Assembly (NCBI GenBank): GCA_009691785.1
Contig: SIAM01000002.1
Coordinates: 1 to 64,000, forward strand
Source: Phycisphaerales bacterium
GTDB taxonomy: Bacteria > Planctomycetota > Phycisphaerae > Phycisphaerales > SM1A02
Direction: 5' to 3'
Length of the DNA: 64,000 nucleotides
Part shown: piece after piece, positions 8,402 through 17,634 of the stretch
How positions within the stretch are numbered: the stretch's first letter is position 1
How the letters are laid out: every line of letters starts with the position of its first letter
The notes under the pieces: model-generated
Database searches by the model: none
What the model was told of the DNA's origin: nothing
Seen by the model: only the letters and a program-made list of their open reading frames with translations
Program-made: the position numbers and the translations under genes

Positions 8402-10015
8402 ATGAGCAATAAACAAATGAAATTCAAGGCTTTTGCGCACGCGGAACTGAAGCGTGGCGTGGATCAAATCGCGCGCGCTGTTGCCGTGACCATGGGTCCA
8501 ACTGGCCGCAATGTGATCGTGCAAAAATCATTCGGCAATCCAAGCGTCACCAAAGACGGCGTCAGCGTTGCCAAGGAAGTTGAGTTGCCATGTCCATTTG
8601 AGAACATGGGCGCCAAGCTTGTGCATCAAGTGGCAAAGAAAACCGCCGACATCGCTGGTGATGGCACCACCGCCGCCACGGTTCTTGCGGCCGCCATCTT
8701 TAATGGTGGCTTGAAATTTGTCGCGGGCGCGGTGAATGCCGTCGCTTTGCAACGCGGAATTAATCTTGCGGCGACCGCTGCCAGCAACGCGCTGATGGAG
8801 ATGGCGCAGAAATGCAAGGGCCGCGCCGATCTTGAAAAGATTGCGACCGTGAGCGCCAACCATGACGCGCACCTTGGCAAGTTGATCGCGGAGGCCGTTG
8901 ACCGAGTCGGCGCCGATGGCGTTGTCGAAGTTGAGGAAGGCAAGACCGCCGACACCACTCTTGAATATGTCGAGGGCATGAGCTTTGAGAAGGGCTACCT
9001 GTCGCCGTACTTCATGACGGATCCAAAGAAGGCCGAGTGCGTTCTGGAGAATCCGCAAATTCTGATCCACGAGAAGAAAATCTCAAATTTGGCTGATTTG
9101 CTGCCGCTTTTGAACAAGATTGCGCAATCGGGAAAGCCCCTGCTCATCATCGCGGAAGAAGTTGAGAACGAGGCGCTGGCCGCTCTTGTGGTCAATCGCT
9201 TGCGCGGCGTGTTGCAAGTGTGCGCCGTGAAGGCTCCTGGTTTTGGTGATCGCCGCAAGGCCATGCTTGGCGACATCGCCACGCTGACCGGTGGAACATT
9301 TATCGCCGAAGACCTTGGACGCAACTTGGAGGATATCGCGTTGAGCGAGCTTGGCAGCGCCAAGCGCATTGTGATTAGCAAGGAAGAAACGGTCATTGTT
9401 CAAGGCGCAGGCAAGAAGAGCGATGTCACCGCGCGCGCTGAGCAAATCAAGTCCGTGCATGACAAGAGCACCAGCGAGTACGACCGCGAGAAATTGATGG
9501 AGCGTTACGCCAAACTCACCAGCGGCGTTGCGGTGATCAATGTTGGCGCCGCGACGGAGATTGCGCTGAAGGAAACCAAGGACCGTGTTGATGACGCCAT
9601 TCACGCGACACGCGCTGCGGCCAAGGAAGGTTATGTTCCTGGCGGCGGCGTGGCGTATCTGCGCGCCATTGATGCCGTGACCAAGGCGCGCGCCAAGGCC
9701 GAAGGCGATGAGAAGTTTGGATTTGACATTGTCATAAGCGCCATGCGCATGCCTTGCTGGCAAATTGCGCAGAATTCAGGCGTAGATGGTGATGTCACCG
9801 TTGAGAACATTCTTAAAGGCAAGGGTGCGTACGGTTACAACGCCAGCAGCGGCGAGTACGAGGATCTTGTCAAGGCGGGAATTATTGATCCCGTTTTGGT
9901 GACGCGCACCGCGTTGCAAAATGCTGCAAGCGTTGCTGGTCTGATGCTGACCACGGATGTGCTGGTGACGGACTTGAAGGACGACACTGATCCTGTAGAG
10001 GACAGCATTCACTAA
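8402..10015 (+). CDS. groEL: Chaperonin GroEL, second copy
   Basis: This 537-residue paralogue of groEL1 keeps the ATP-binding motif [14 protein letters not shown], the [16 protein letters not shown] segment, [18 protein letters not shown] and the C-terminal [19 protein letters not shown]. The tail is acidic ([13 protein letters not shown]) and again has no Gly-Gly-Met repeats. It is clearly different in sequence from groEL1, so this is an old duplication and not a recent copy. aaaggaacataaa precedes the ATG. A strong terminator at 10075-10113 closes the operon. Division of labour between the two GroELs is inferred from other multi-groEL bacteria. Confidence 0.96.
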   Translation: MSNKQMKFKAFAHAELKRGVDQIARAVAVTMGPTGRNVIVQKSFGNPSVTKDGVSVAKEVELPCPFENMGAKLVHQVAKKTADIAGDGTTAATVLAAAIFNGGLKFVAGAVNAVALQRGINLAATAASNALMEMAQKCKGRADLEKIATVSANHDAHLGKLIAEAVDRVGADGVVEVEEGKTADTTLEYVEGMSFEKGYLSPYFMTDPKKAECVLENPQILIHEKKISNLADLLPLLNKIAQSGKPLLIIAEEVENEALAALVVNRLRGVLQVCAVKAPGFGDRRKAMLGDIATLTGGTFIAEDLGRNLEDIALSELGSAKRIVISKEETVIVQGAGKKSDVTARAEQIKSVHDKSTSEYDREKLMERYAKLTSGVAVINVGAATEIALKETKDRVDDAIHATRAAAKEGYVPGGGVAYLRAIDAVTKARAKAEGDEKFGFDIVISAMRMPCWQIAQNSGVDGDVTVENILKGKGAYGYNASSGEYEDLVKAGIIDPVLVTRTALQNAASVAGLMLTTDVLVTDLKDDTDPVEDSIH

Positions 10016-10074
10016 GAATCCATACGTGATGCAATGTGCAACATGCAAATGGATTTGATTCGGTCTTACCCAGG

Positions 10075-10113
10075 GACCGAGTCGGTACTAAAAACCGGCT
10101 CGGTCTCTTTTTC
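10075..10113 (+). terminator. Rho-independent terminator of the groEL1-groES-groEL2 operon
   Basis: An 11-bp stem with one G-T pair (gaccgagtcgg at 10075-10085 and ccggctcggtc at 10095-10105) closes a 9-base loop and is followed by tctttttct. Confidence 0.9.
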
Positions 10114-10136
10114 TTTCTAACAACAGCGGAGCCACA

Positions 10137-11297
10137 GTGGCGCAACCACGCGACTATTACGAACTATTGGGAGTTGCCAAAGATTCTTCGGCGGAAGATA
10201 TTAAACGCGCCTATCGCCGCCAAGCGATGAAGTACCACCCCGACCGCAATCCCGGCGACGTCGCGGCGGAGACGGAATTCAAAGCGTGCGCTGAGGCCTA
10301 TGAGGTTTTGTGCGACAGCGAGAAGCGCCAGTTATATGACCGACATGGCCACGCGGGTCTGCGCGGAAATCCGCACCATGATTTTCGCTCCATGCATGTG
10401 GAGGATATTTTCTCCATGTTCAACGATATTTTTGGCGGCTCTAGTGGTGGCGGTGGCGGCGCGCGTCAACGCGGCGCGGCGCGTGGGTATGACTTGGAAA
10501 CTGAAATTGAGGTTGAATTAAAGGAAGTTCTTGATGGCTGCGACCGCGATGTGGAATTCACGCGCCAAGATGTGTGCACTGCGTGCGCTGGAAGCGGCGC
10601 TCGGCCTGGCTCATCGCCAGTGTCGTGCCCCACATGCCAAGGACGCGGGCAAGTGCAGCAGTCTGGGCTTGGCGGAATGTTTCGCATGGTCACCACATGC
10701 CCCAATTGCCAAGGCGCTGGAAAAATTGTCATTGACAAATGCACGGCGTGCCGCGGCGCGGCCCGTGTGCGGACAAATAAAAATTTGCGCGTGAAAGTTC
10801 CCGCGGGCATTGCCGACGGACAAGTCATTCGCGTGGCTGGCGAAGGCGAGCCACCGCGGCGCGAACTAAGCATGGATGGCAGCGGAGTGCGCGGCGACTT
10901 GCACGCCGTGGTGCGCGTGAAGGAGCACAAGGATTTCGAGCGCGACGGCGATGACTTGGTCATGGCGCTCACAATTGGTTTTTCGCGCGCGGCATTGGGC
11001 GGCGTGGTGGAGGTGAAATCCATCGACGGACCGGTGTCAATTGAAATTCCAAACGGCTCGCAACAAGGCGACACGGTGCGCGTGGACAACCGCGGCATTC
11101 CAAATTTGCGGTCCAAGAAACGCGGCGACTTGGTGGCGGTCTTGCTGTTGCAAGTGCCGCACAAACTCACGGATCGTCAACGACAATTGCTTGAAGAATT
11201 TGCGCGAACAGAAAAAATTGACCCACGAAAATGCTCTTCAAAGAGCGGCTTTTGGGACAAAATGAAGGACTTGAAAGATTCAATCACTGGTGGTTGA
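10137..11297 (+). CDS. dnaJ: Chaperone DnaJ (Hsp40)
   Basis: DnaJ delivers unfolded proteins to DnaK and stimulates its ATPase. The 386-residue product has an N-terminal J domain (DYYELLGVAKDSS...HPD in KYHPDRNPG), a Gly-rich linker at about residues 99-115 (GGSSGGGGGARQRG), four zinc-finger repeats, and the C-terminal substrate domains. The first three repeats are CTACAGSG, CPTCQGRG and CPNCQGAG. The fourth, CTACRGAA, keeps both Cys but lacks the final Gly. The start is GTG at 10137 after agcgga. grpE follows 19 bases downstream. dnaK is not in the window, so the usual dnaK-dnaJ-grpE cluster is split here. Confidence 0.95.
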   Translation: MAQPRDYYELLGVAKDSSAEDIKRAYRRQAMKYHPDRNPGDVAAETEFKACAEAYEVLCDSEKRQLYDRHGHAGLRGNPHHDFRSMHVEDIFSMFNDIFGGSSGGGGGARQRGAARGYDLETEIEVELKEVLDGCDRDVEFTRQDVCTACAGSGARPGSSPVSCPTCQGRGQVQQSGLGGMFRMVTTCPNCQGAGKIVIDKCTACRGAARVRTNKNLRVKVPAGIADGQVIRVAGEGEPPRRELSMDGSGVRGDLHAVVRVKEHKDFERDGDDLVMALTIGFSRAALGGVVEVKSIDGPVSIEIPNGSQQGDTVRVDNRGIPNLRSKKRGDLVAVLLLQVPHKLTDRQRQLLEEFARTEKIDPRKCSSKSGFWDKMKDLKDSITGG

Positions 11298-11316
11298 ATT
11301 CAAAAAAGAAAGACAC

Positions 11317-11844
11317 ATGACCAACGAACGAACCAACAACACAAGCGACTCCGAAGCCAACGACGAACTGTCCGAGGTCGCGCACACGGTTGAGGACTTT
11401 ATCGCCAAACTAGAGCGCGAAATCACGGAGTTGAAAGATTCCAGATTGCGCGCGGTGGCCGACTTGCAGAACACGGCGCGCCGTGGCGTGGAGAATGAAG
11501 CACGCGCGCGCACGCAAGGAATTATGGGCGTGGCGCATGGCGTGATTCCCGTGCTTGATCAATTTAAGTTGGCGCTGGCGCAAACTGGCTTGACCGCGGA
11601 GCAGGCCGCTGAAGGTTTAAAATTGCTGCAAAGCGAACTGTGGAAATCACTGGTGCGCGTGGGTGTTGAAATGATTGAGCCAAATATTGGCGACGCGTTT
11701 GAACCAGGCAAGCACGAGGCGGTCATGCAAAAAACTTGCGATAGTGTTGACGCCGGCGCGATCAGCATGAGAATTCAAAACGGATATCGCATTGGAGACA
11801 CGGTATTGCGCCCAGCGAAAGTGGCAATTCAACCAAGCGCTTGA
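11317..11844 (+). CDS. grpE: Nucleotide exchange factor GrpE
   Basis: GrpE releases ADP from DnaK. The 175-residue product has an acidic N-terminus, a long helix (VEDFIAKLEREITELKDSRLRAVADLQNTARR) that forms the dimer coil, and the C-terminal beta domain (NIGDAFEPGKHEAVMQ...GYRIGDTVLRPAKVAI). The ATG at 11317 is preferred over the GTG at 11290 in the ORF track, which would overlap the dnaJ stop and add a non-conserved leader. It is the second gene after dnaJ with a 19-base gap, so the two are probably co-transcribed. Confidence 0.93.
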   Translation: MTNERTNNTSDSEANDELSEVAHTVEDFIAKLEREITELKDSRLRAVADLQNTARRGVENEARARTQGIMGVAHGVIPVLDQFKLALAQTGLTAEQAAEGLKLLQSELWKSLVRVGVEMIEPNIGDAFEPGKHEAVMQKTCDSVDAGAISMRIQNGYRIGDTVLRPAKVAIQPSA

Positions 11845-11896
11845 TCATTCGCATTTGCCGCGCGCGCAATCCGCGCTGAATTCATTTCATAACACC

Positions 11897-12574
11897 ATGC
11901 CAACCTACGAATACATCTGCGACGCTTGCGGCAAGGAATACGAGAAGTTCCAGTCGATCATGTCCAAGCCCGACCGCGTCTGTCCCAGTTGCAAAGCGCG
12001 CAAGGTGCGGCGCAAAATTGGCATTGGCTCCGCCGTTATTTTCAAGGGCAGCGGTTTTTATGAAACCGATTATCGCAGCGAGGGCTACACCAAAGCCGCC
12101 GAAGCGGACCGCAAGTCCTCGCAAGAGGCTTCGGGCGCAAGCGCGGACACGGGCGCTTCAAAACCAGTTGCCGCTGGACCGGTGAAGTCAGATTCAGAGT
12201 CTGATTCAAAGTCTGATTCAAAGTCTGATTCAAAGCTAGGCGAAACAAGCGGCTCTTCAAGCGCAACAACGGACGTAACACGCGGCTCATCGAGTGAAGG
12301 AACATCAAACGCAGCAACTTCTAAGCCAAGCAAGAAATCTGGTGCATCAACTCAGCGCGGTAATTCTGCCAGCAATTCTGGCGCAAATTCAAGCGCCACC
12401 ACTGCGGCCAATTCCGGCGCAACTGGCGCGGAAAAATCATCCGCTTCCAGCGAAAGTTCATCAAGCAATGCGCCGCTCTCCTCGACATCAAACAAACAAC
12501 ACATGGCTTCCAAAGCCGTTCACCCTTCGCGCGTTGGCCGCGGCCAAGGCAACTTGCGCCGTAAGAAAAAGTGA
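11897..12574 (+). CDS. FmdB-type zinc-ribbon protein with a long Ser-rich tail
   Basis: Residues 1-60 are an FmdB/CxxC_CXXC_SSSS zinc ribbon: MPTYEYICDACGKEYEKFQS, then CPSCKARKVRRKIGIGS and FKGSGFYETDYR. FmdB was first described as a putative regulator of formamidase genes, but its biochemical role is unsettled. The remaining roughly 165 residues are low-complexity and rich in Ser, Ala, Thr and Asn, with an SDSK repeat and a basic end (RVGRGQGNLRRKKK). Most family members have a much shorter tail. The ATG at 11897 is chosen because it begins the conserved MPTYEY; the ORF track extends upstream into grpE. It lies 52 bases after grpE and may share its transcript. Confidence 0.85.
   Translation: MPTYEYICDACGKEYEKFQSIMSKPDRVCPSCKARKVRRKIGIGSAVIFKGSGFYETDYRSEGYTKAAEADRKSSQEASGASADTGASKPVAAGPVKSDSESDSKSDSKSDSKLGETSGSSSATTDVTRGSSSEGTSNAATSKPSKKSGASTQRGNSASNSGANSSATTAANSGATGAEKSSASSESSSSNAPLSSTSNKQHMASKAVHPSRVGRGQGNLRRKKK
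12187..12234 (+). repeat. 12-bp tandem repeat (SDSK) in the fmdB-like gene
   Basis: Four copies of a 12-base unit (gtctgattcaaa) run from 12187 to 12234. The last three are identical and the first differs at two bases. They encode repeated Ser-Asp-Ser-Lys in the Ser-rich tail, and the copy number is likely to vary between strains. Confidence 0.9.
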
Positions 12575-12630
12575 CCGCGTACACGCTCACGCCCCGCATG
12601 CACAAACCTTTTCACAGATAGACTCATCAA

Positions 12631-15060
12631 ATGCCACGCAGATTTACTGACAGAATTATTCAACACTTGTCCCACGACGGCGAGCGCGCCCTTGAAGCCG
12701 ATGTGGTGGCGCACCGCTTGCGCATTGACGACAGCGAGCGCGTGGCGTTTCACAAGGCCGTGACTTTGCTGACCGCCGATGGACGAATTGAACTTGACGC
12801 CAAGGGTCGTCTGCGCTTGCCAACGCATGAGGATGAAATTTGCGGAAGGCTGTTTGTCACGCAGAAAGGCCATGGATTTGTGCGGCCAGACCGCGTCACG
12901 CGCGATGGCGATCTATTTCTACCCGCTGGAAATCTTGGCGACGCCATGAGCGGTGATCGTGTTCGTTGCTCGGTCAGTCGCAAGCAACGCGGTTGGACTC
13001 CGCCTGTTCGCGGCGGCGCCAGCGATTCTGGAATGACGGGCCGCGTGATTGAAGTGATTGAACGCGGTCGCACACGCTTCACTGGAACTTTGGTGCAAGA
13101 AGGCAAGCGATGGATTGTGCAACCCGACGGCAAAGCGTTCCGCGGCGAGCCCATCATGGTGCGCGATCCGCATGCAAAAGATGCCAAGGCCGGCGACAAA
13201 GTTACGCTTGATCTTGTGCGCTTTCCTTCCGAAGGCGTCTACGCCGAAGGCGCGATTGTTGAAGTGCTTGGCATCGCTGGTCAGCCCGCGGTTGAAACCG
13301 CCGCGGTCATGCACACCTATCAATTGCGCGACGGCTTCAGTGAAAAAGTTTCTTCGGAGGCCGCGCTTGCCGCAATTTCTTTTGAGCGCGAAAGTTCTGG
13401 TCCGTGGGACAAGACGGAGCGGCTTGACCTTACAAAAACTTTGACATGGACCATTGATCCACCCGACGCGCGCGATTACGACGACGCGTGCTCCGTGAGT
13501 TTCGACCCCAGCAACAGCACCTTTGAACTTATGGTTCACATTGCCGATGTCAGCCACTTTGTCGTGCAAGTATCTGAACTTGATCAAGAGGCCGCCGCCC
13601 GCGGAAACAGCACATATTTGCCGCGTCGGGTGGTGCCCATGCTTCCGGAAACGCTGTCCAACGGCGTGTGCAGTTTGCAAGAAGGCGTGCCGCGATTTTG
13701 CAAGACATCCATCATGCGTTTTGATTCGCGCGGCAAGCCGCTGGAGTCGCGCTTTGCCAGCACCGTGATTCAAAGTTCCAAGCGCCTGACTTATGTGGAG
13801 GCGCAACATCTCATTGATGGCCGCACCGAGGAAGCCAAGTCCTACGCGCGCAACATCACCGAACCAACCGACGCGCTTGTGGCCAATCTTCGCATGGCCG
13901 ATCAGCTTGCAAAAATTCTGAAGAAGCGCCGCATGGCGCAAGGTCAACTTGTTCTTGATCTTCCAGTTTCGGTTTTGGTTTTTGACGAGGCCGGCCATGT
14001 CGTTGACGCCGTGCCAGAGGACAACGCGTTCACGCACACGCTGATTGAAATGTTCATGGTGGAGGCCAACGAATCCGTGGCGCGCCTGTTCGCTGAACTT
14101 TCCATTCCGCTTATTCGCCGCATTCATCCGCCTCCAGCGTTTAAGACCATGGAGGAGTTGCGCACGTTCGCGCGCAGCGTTGGCTTTCGCTTGCCCGATG
14201 AACCGGAGCGCGAGGATTTGCTCGCGCTTCTTGAGAAAACCCGCGGCACGGATTCCGCGCGCGCCGTTCACATGGCGGTGCTCAAGACGCTTTCCAAGGC
14301 CACGTATTCGCCCGCGTTGATTGGCCATTACGCGCTGGCCAGCGAGCAATACACGCATTTCACAAGTCCAATTCGCCGCTATCCAGATTTGCTTGTGCAC
14401 CGCACGTTGCAGGCGTGGCTTGATCTTTCTAAAAATGGAACCACCTTGCCAGGCGGGAAAAAGTTCAAGGAATTTATTCATAAGTTGGAAGGCGACACGC
14501 GTTGCTTGGGCGAAGTCGCGCTGGCGGAAGCTGGTCGACATTGTTCCGAAACAGAAGTGAACAGCGAAAGCGCCGAGCGCGATTTGCGCGCGTTCTTGGT
14601 GTTGCAATTCTTAAAGGAACATCACTTAAGCGACGAGTTGGACGCGGTGGTGACCAATCTTGCAACGCAAGGCGTGTGGGTCAGCATCAATCGATATCTG
14701 GCCGATGGCTTGGTGAAATTCAACGCGCTGCCTTCAAGCCTCGACCGCGCCGATCGTTGGTTGCTCAATGAGCGCACTGGCCGTTTGGTCAGCGCGCGCA
14801 GTGGAGCCACCATTGGTCTTGGCGATCCAGTGAAGGTGAAAATATTGGCGATCAATTTGGCAAGTCGATCAATGGATCTTGCCATTACGCAACTTGGCCG
14901 CAAGAAAGATGCGGCCGCGTCGAAAATCACCATGCAAGATGTTCCGCGCGCGGCGGGCGGGCGTGATGCGCGGCGCGATTTATTCACGCGTGACGATGTT
15001 GCCAATGTGAAGGGTCACAAGCGCGGATTCAAACGCGGCCGCCGTAGTCAGCGTCCGTAA
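12631..15060 (+). CDS. rnr: Ribonuclease R
   Basis: RNase R is a processive 3'-5' exoribonuclease that degrades structured RNA. The 809-residue product has an N-terminal winged-helix region (residues 1-70), cold-shock-like OB domains (GRLFVTQKGHGFVRPD and SGDRVRCSV), the RNB catalytic domain from about residue 265, and an S1 domain (about 680-760). RNB motifs include the metal-binding DPPDARDYDDACSV, VHIADVSHFV, YLPRRVVPMLPETLSNGVCSL and HFTSPIRRYPDLLVHR. The C-terminus is basic (KGHKRGFKRGRRSQRP), as is common in RNase R. It follows the fmdB-like gene after 56 bases. Confidence 0.96.
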   Translation: MPRRFTDRIIQHLSHDGERALEADVVAHRLRIDDSERVAFHKAVTLLTADGRIELDAKGRLRLPTHEDEICGRLFVTQKGHGFVRPDRVTRDGDLFLPAGNLGDAMSGDRVRCSVSRKQRGWTPPVRGGASDSGMTGRVIEVIERGRTRFTGTLVQEGKRWIVQPDGKAFRGEPIMVRDPHAKDAKAGDKVTLDLVRFPSEGVYAEGAIVEVLGIAGQPAVETAAVMHTYQLRDGFSEKVSSEAALAAISFERESSGPWDKTERLDLTKTLTWTIDPPDARDYDDACSVSFDPSNSTFELMVHIADVSHFVVQVSELDQEAAARGNSTYLPRRVVPMLPETLSNGVCSLQEGVPRFCKTSIMRFDSRGKPLESRFASTVIQSSKRLTYVEAQHLIDGRTEEAKSYARNITEPTDALVANLRMADQLAKILKKRRMAQGQLVLDLPVSVLVFDEAGHVVDAVPEDNAFTHTLIEMFMVEANESVARLFAELSIPLIRRIHPPPAFKTMEELRTFARSVGFRLPDEPEREDLLALLEKTRGTDSARAVHMAVLKTLSKATYSPALIGHYALASEQYTHFTSPIRRYPDLLVHRTLQAWLDLSKNGTTLPGGKKFKEFIHKLEGDTRCLGEVALAEAGRHCSETEVNSESAERDLRAFLVLQFLKEHHLSDELDAVVTNLATQGVWVSINRYLADGLVKFNALPSSLDRADRWLLNERTGRLVSARSGATIGLGDPVKVKILAINLASRSMDLAITQLGRKKDAAASKITMQDVPRAAGGRDARRDLFTRDDVANVKGHKRGFKRGRRSQRP

Positions 15061-15176
15061 CGCGCGCGGATGCGTTTGAAATACGCCGCCATATGTTGTT
15101 AGCGCCGTTGAATTACGCTTGAAATATGCGGCGCGCTTGAAATAAAAGATGCAATGCGGCTAAAAAATTTCGGCGT

Positions 15177-15941
15177 TCACACCGGTGTTGGACACGCGCC
15201 AATTTGTGCGGCGGGCGCGCTGGACAATGTCTCGCGTAAAAAATCTTCCATGGCCGCGAAGCCGCGGCGATTGGCCAACTCGCAAAATTGCATTCCGTTG
15301 GCCGCGTCCGCAGCTTCTGGGTTTGTGAACGCATGACCGCGGTGGCCGAACGCTTGAAGCGTCCAATCGCAACCAGACGCCGTGAGTTCATTGGCCCAAG
15401 CAACAACATCGTCGGGCTTTGCGATTGGATCGTTCCACCCATGCAGCGCCAGAATTTTTGTATGCAGCGGATTGGCGCCGCCGGCAACGCCAACAGGCGC
15501 GCCAAGTAATCCGTGAAAGCTCACCACACCACGAACGCCTTCAAGACCGGCGCGCGCAACGTCCATTGCGCATAAACCGCCAAAGCAAAAACCAATCGCA
15601 CCAATGCGGTGGCGATCCACTTGCGGATGATGTTGCAGCGTGTTCAAGGCGCACTTGGCGCGCGCCAACAACATGGCGCGGTCCTGCATACATGGTTGCA
15701 TGAGCGCGCTATTTTCCTGCGCGGAATTTCCGCGGCGACCCTTGCCGTACATATCAACCGCAAATCCAACGTAGCCCAGCGCCGCCAATTTTTCCGCCTG
15801 CGCGCGCGCGAAGTCATCTTGCCCGGCCCACGCGTGAAAAACCAACACGCCCGGACGCCGCGTTGTCACGGCGCCATCAAATGCGGCGTAGCCCGCGTAC
15901 TGCATCTGCGAATCGGCGTAGGAAATGAATTCTGTTTGCAT
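15177..15941 (-). CDS. Dienelactone hydrolase family protein
   Basis: The 254-residue product is an alpha/beta hydrolase of the dienelactone hydrolase family. The nucleophile elbow is GFCFGG, with Cys as nucleophile as in true dienelactone hydrolases. The acid and base of the triad are probably the Asp in HGWNDPIAKPDD and the His in FGHRGHAFTNP. The start VLVFHAWAGQDDFARAQAEKLAALGY is typical of the family. No signal peptide is visible, so it should be cytoplasmic. Family members act on dienelactones and other small esters; the substrate here is unknown. No catabolic genes are nearby. Confidence 0.88.
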   Translation of the reverse strand: MQTEFISYADSQMQYAGYAAFDGAVTTRRPGVLVFHAWAGQDDFARAQAEKLAALGYVGFAVDMYGKGRRGNSAQENSALMQPCMQDRAMLLARAKCALNTLQHHPQVDRHRIGAIGFCFGGLCAMDVARAGLEGVRGVVSFHGLLGAPVGVAGGANPLHTKILALHGWNDPIAKPDDVVAWANELTASGCDWTLQAFGHRGHAFTNPEAADAANGMQFCELANRRGFAAMEDFLRETLSSAPAAQIGACPTPV

Positions 15942-16095
15942 TTTTTAATATTAACGCAAGAAAAAAGGCACGACTTTTCAAATACGCCCATTGGCACTTG
16001 TAATGTGTCTTTGCATCAAGGACGAGCCGCGCACGCGGCGCAACGCATTCGCGCAGCGACACACAACAACCGCGCACGCAGTCAGGGAGGTAGCC

Positions 16096-17634
16096 ATGGA
16101 CGGCTTCAGGGTTTTTATGAATTGCATTTGTATGTGCGTCTTCGCGGCTGGCCCCATGCGGCTTGGCGATTTTGCGCTGCTTGGAAACCAAAACATGGGC
16201 GGAGGCGTTCCTGTGGAAACGCTGATTCATGGCGATTCAGCCCCCACGGCAATTGCCTCCGCCTATAAGCCAACTTTGGACATCTTGCCTTTGGACATCT
16301 TGCCTTTGGAAATTGCGCATTCAAATGCGCGGCGTCCAAATAAAGTGCATGTTGAAATTCCAATTTCAAACACTTCCGATTTGATCAAGCCCGCTGCAAG
16401 TCTGTCGTCATCTTGGCGTTGGCATAACACCATTGCGCCTGACACAAACCATGACGATTGGAAATTTGGCGCAGCGGTTTCCATTCATGAACGCGTCCTT
16501 GCCATTGGTCCGGCACGCAATTGGGATATTGGTGTCGATCAAGGCGGCGTGCAACTCTACAAACGAATTGGCTTGAATTGGTTTCAAAGCACTGCTTTTT
16601 CGCATCCGTATGGGGACACGCACTCGCAGTTTGGTTCGTGTGTTTGCTTGCAAAATAATATGTTGTTGGTGGGCGCGCCGCGTGACAGCCAAGGCGCTTG
16701 CGAAAGTGGCGCGACATTTTTGTATGAATTCTTCGATGATCAGTGGCAACTGGGCGCCACGCTCTTGCGCTCGGCCTCCTATGAAGCCGATCAGTTCGGC
16801 GCGGCGGTTGCGTGCGACGAAAATACTTTGGTCATTGGCGCGCCGAAGGCCGATCAGGGCGCTCAGGATTCCGGCGCGGTTGAAGTTTTTGAGCGAGACG
16901 CAAACGGTTGGCGAAATGTGGCCACGCTAGTTTCAAATCCGCCCAAAGCTGGCGCGTTGTTTGGACTTTCGGTTGCCATCGACGCGGGGAACATTATTGT
17001 GGGTGCGCCAGGCGATCGAACCGATGGAAATTTTTCTGGTCGCGCATTTATTTTCTCGCGCAACGCAAGTGGGTGGACTCTTGAAACCACGCTTTCTTGT
17101 CCAGTTGGTGGTCGCGGATGGTTTGGCAACGCAGTTGCCGTGAATCAGGGCCGCGTTCTTGTTGGAGCGCCACGGCTTACGCGGCCACAGCAAACGGACT
17201 TTGACGCGCGCGGCGCTGCGTTTGAATTTCAAAATGCACGTGATGGCTGGCGATGTGTGGCAACCATCATGCCGATCAATACTTTGCAAGGCGATTCATT
17301 TGGTTGCTCACTTGCGCTGCATCAACAGCGCGCGGTGTTTGGCGCAAGCAGTGACTCGCTTGCGGGCCGACTTGCGGGCGCCGCGTTCGCTGGAACGCGA
17401 TTCACCAACGGCACTTGGAATGTTGAACGACTTGTTGCGCCCGATTGCGCCGAGCAACAACTCGCTGGCCACGCGGTCTCCATCTTTGGATCAAGCATTG
17501 TTGTCGGACGCTTGGGAAACCCGCAGGAAGATCCGGCTCCAGGCGCGGTGTCAATATTCGCACTTATGCCAATGCAGATCGCTCAACAAGAAGTGCTCAC
17601 CACGTCGCCCATTGGCGAGGCGGCGGCGCCGTAA
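16096..17634 (+). CDS. Secreted FG-GAP repeat protein 1 (predicted seven-bladed beta-propeller)
   Basis: The 512-residue product starts at the ATG at 16096, which has a strong ribosome-binding site (gggagg) seven to eight bases upstream; the ORF track start at 15991 is rejected. A hydrophobic segment (FMNCICMCVFAAG) may act as a signal peptide. From about residue 120 come seven repeats of the integrin-alpha/FG-GAP type, each with FGxxV near its start and VGAP or a variant about 15 residues later, for example FGAAVACDENTLVIGAP. The end is TTSPIGEAAAP. It is a paralogue of the proteins at 23026 and 60330. The ligand is unknown. The last 52 bases overlap dus on the other strand. Confidence 0.85.
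   Translation: MDGFRVFMNCICMCVFAAGPMRLGDFALLGNQNMGGGVPVETLIHGDSAPTAIASAYKPTLDILPLDILPLEIAHSNARRPNKVHVEIPISNTSDLIKPAASLSSSWRWHNTIAPDTNHDDWKFGAAVSIHERVLAIGPARNWDIGVDQGGVQLYKRIGLNWFQSTAFSHPYGDTHSQFGSCVCLQNNMLLVGAPRDSQGACESGATFLYEFFDDQWQLGATLLRSASYEADQFGAAVACDENTLVIGAPKADQGAQDSGAVEVFERDANGWRNVATLVSNPPKAGALFGLSVAIDAGNIIVGAPGDRTDGNFSGRAFIFSRNASGWTLETTLSCPVGGRGWFGNAVAVNQGRVLVGAPRLTRPQQTDFDARGAAFEFQNARDGWRCVATIMPINTLQGDSFGCSLALHQQRAVFGASSDSLAGRLAGAAFAGTRFTNGTWNVERLVAPDCAEQQLAGHAVSIFGSSIVVGRLGNPQEDPAPGAVSIFALMPMQIAQQEVLTTSPIGEAAAP
16275..16304 (+). repeat. 15-bp tandem duplication (DILPL) in FG-GAP gene 1
   Basis: Two exact copies of tttggacatcttgcc, followed by the start of a third, encode DILPLDILPLEIA in the linker between the signal segment and the propeller repeats. 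Confidence 0.9.

Noticed and set aside
12919-14607. 562-residue ORF on the minus strand inside rnr
   Set aside because: It is fully antisense to a well-conserved RNase R, shows no family motif, and long shadow frames are common in this GC-patterned coding DNA.
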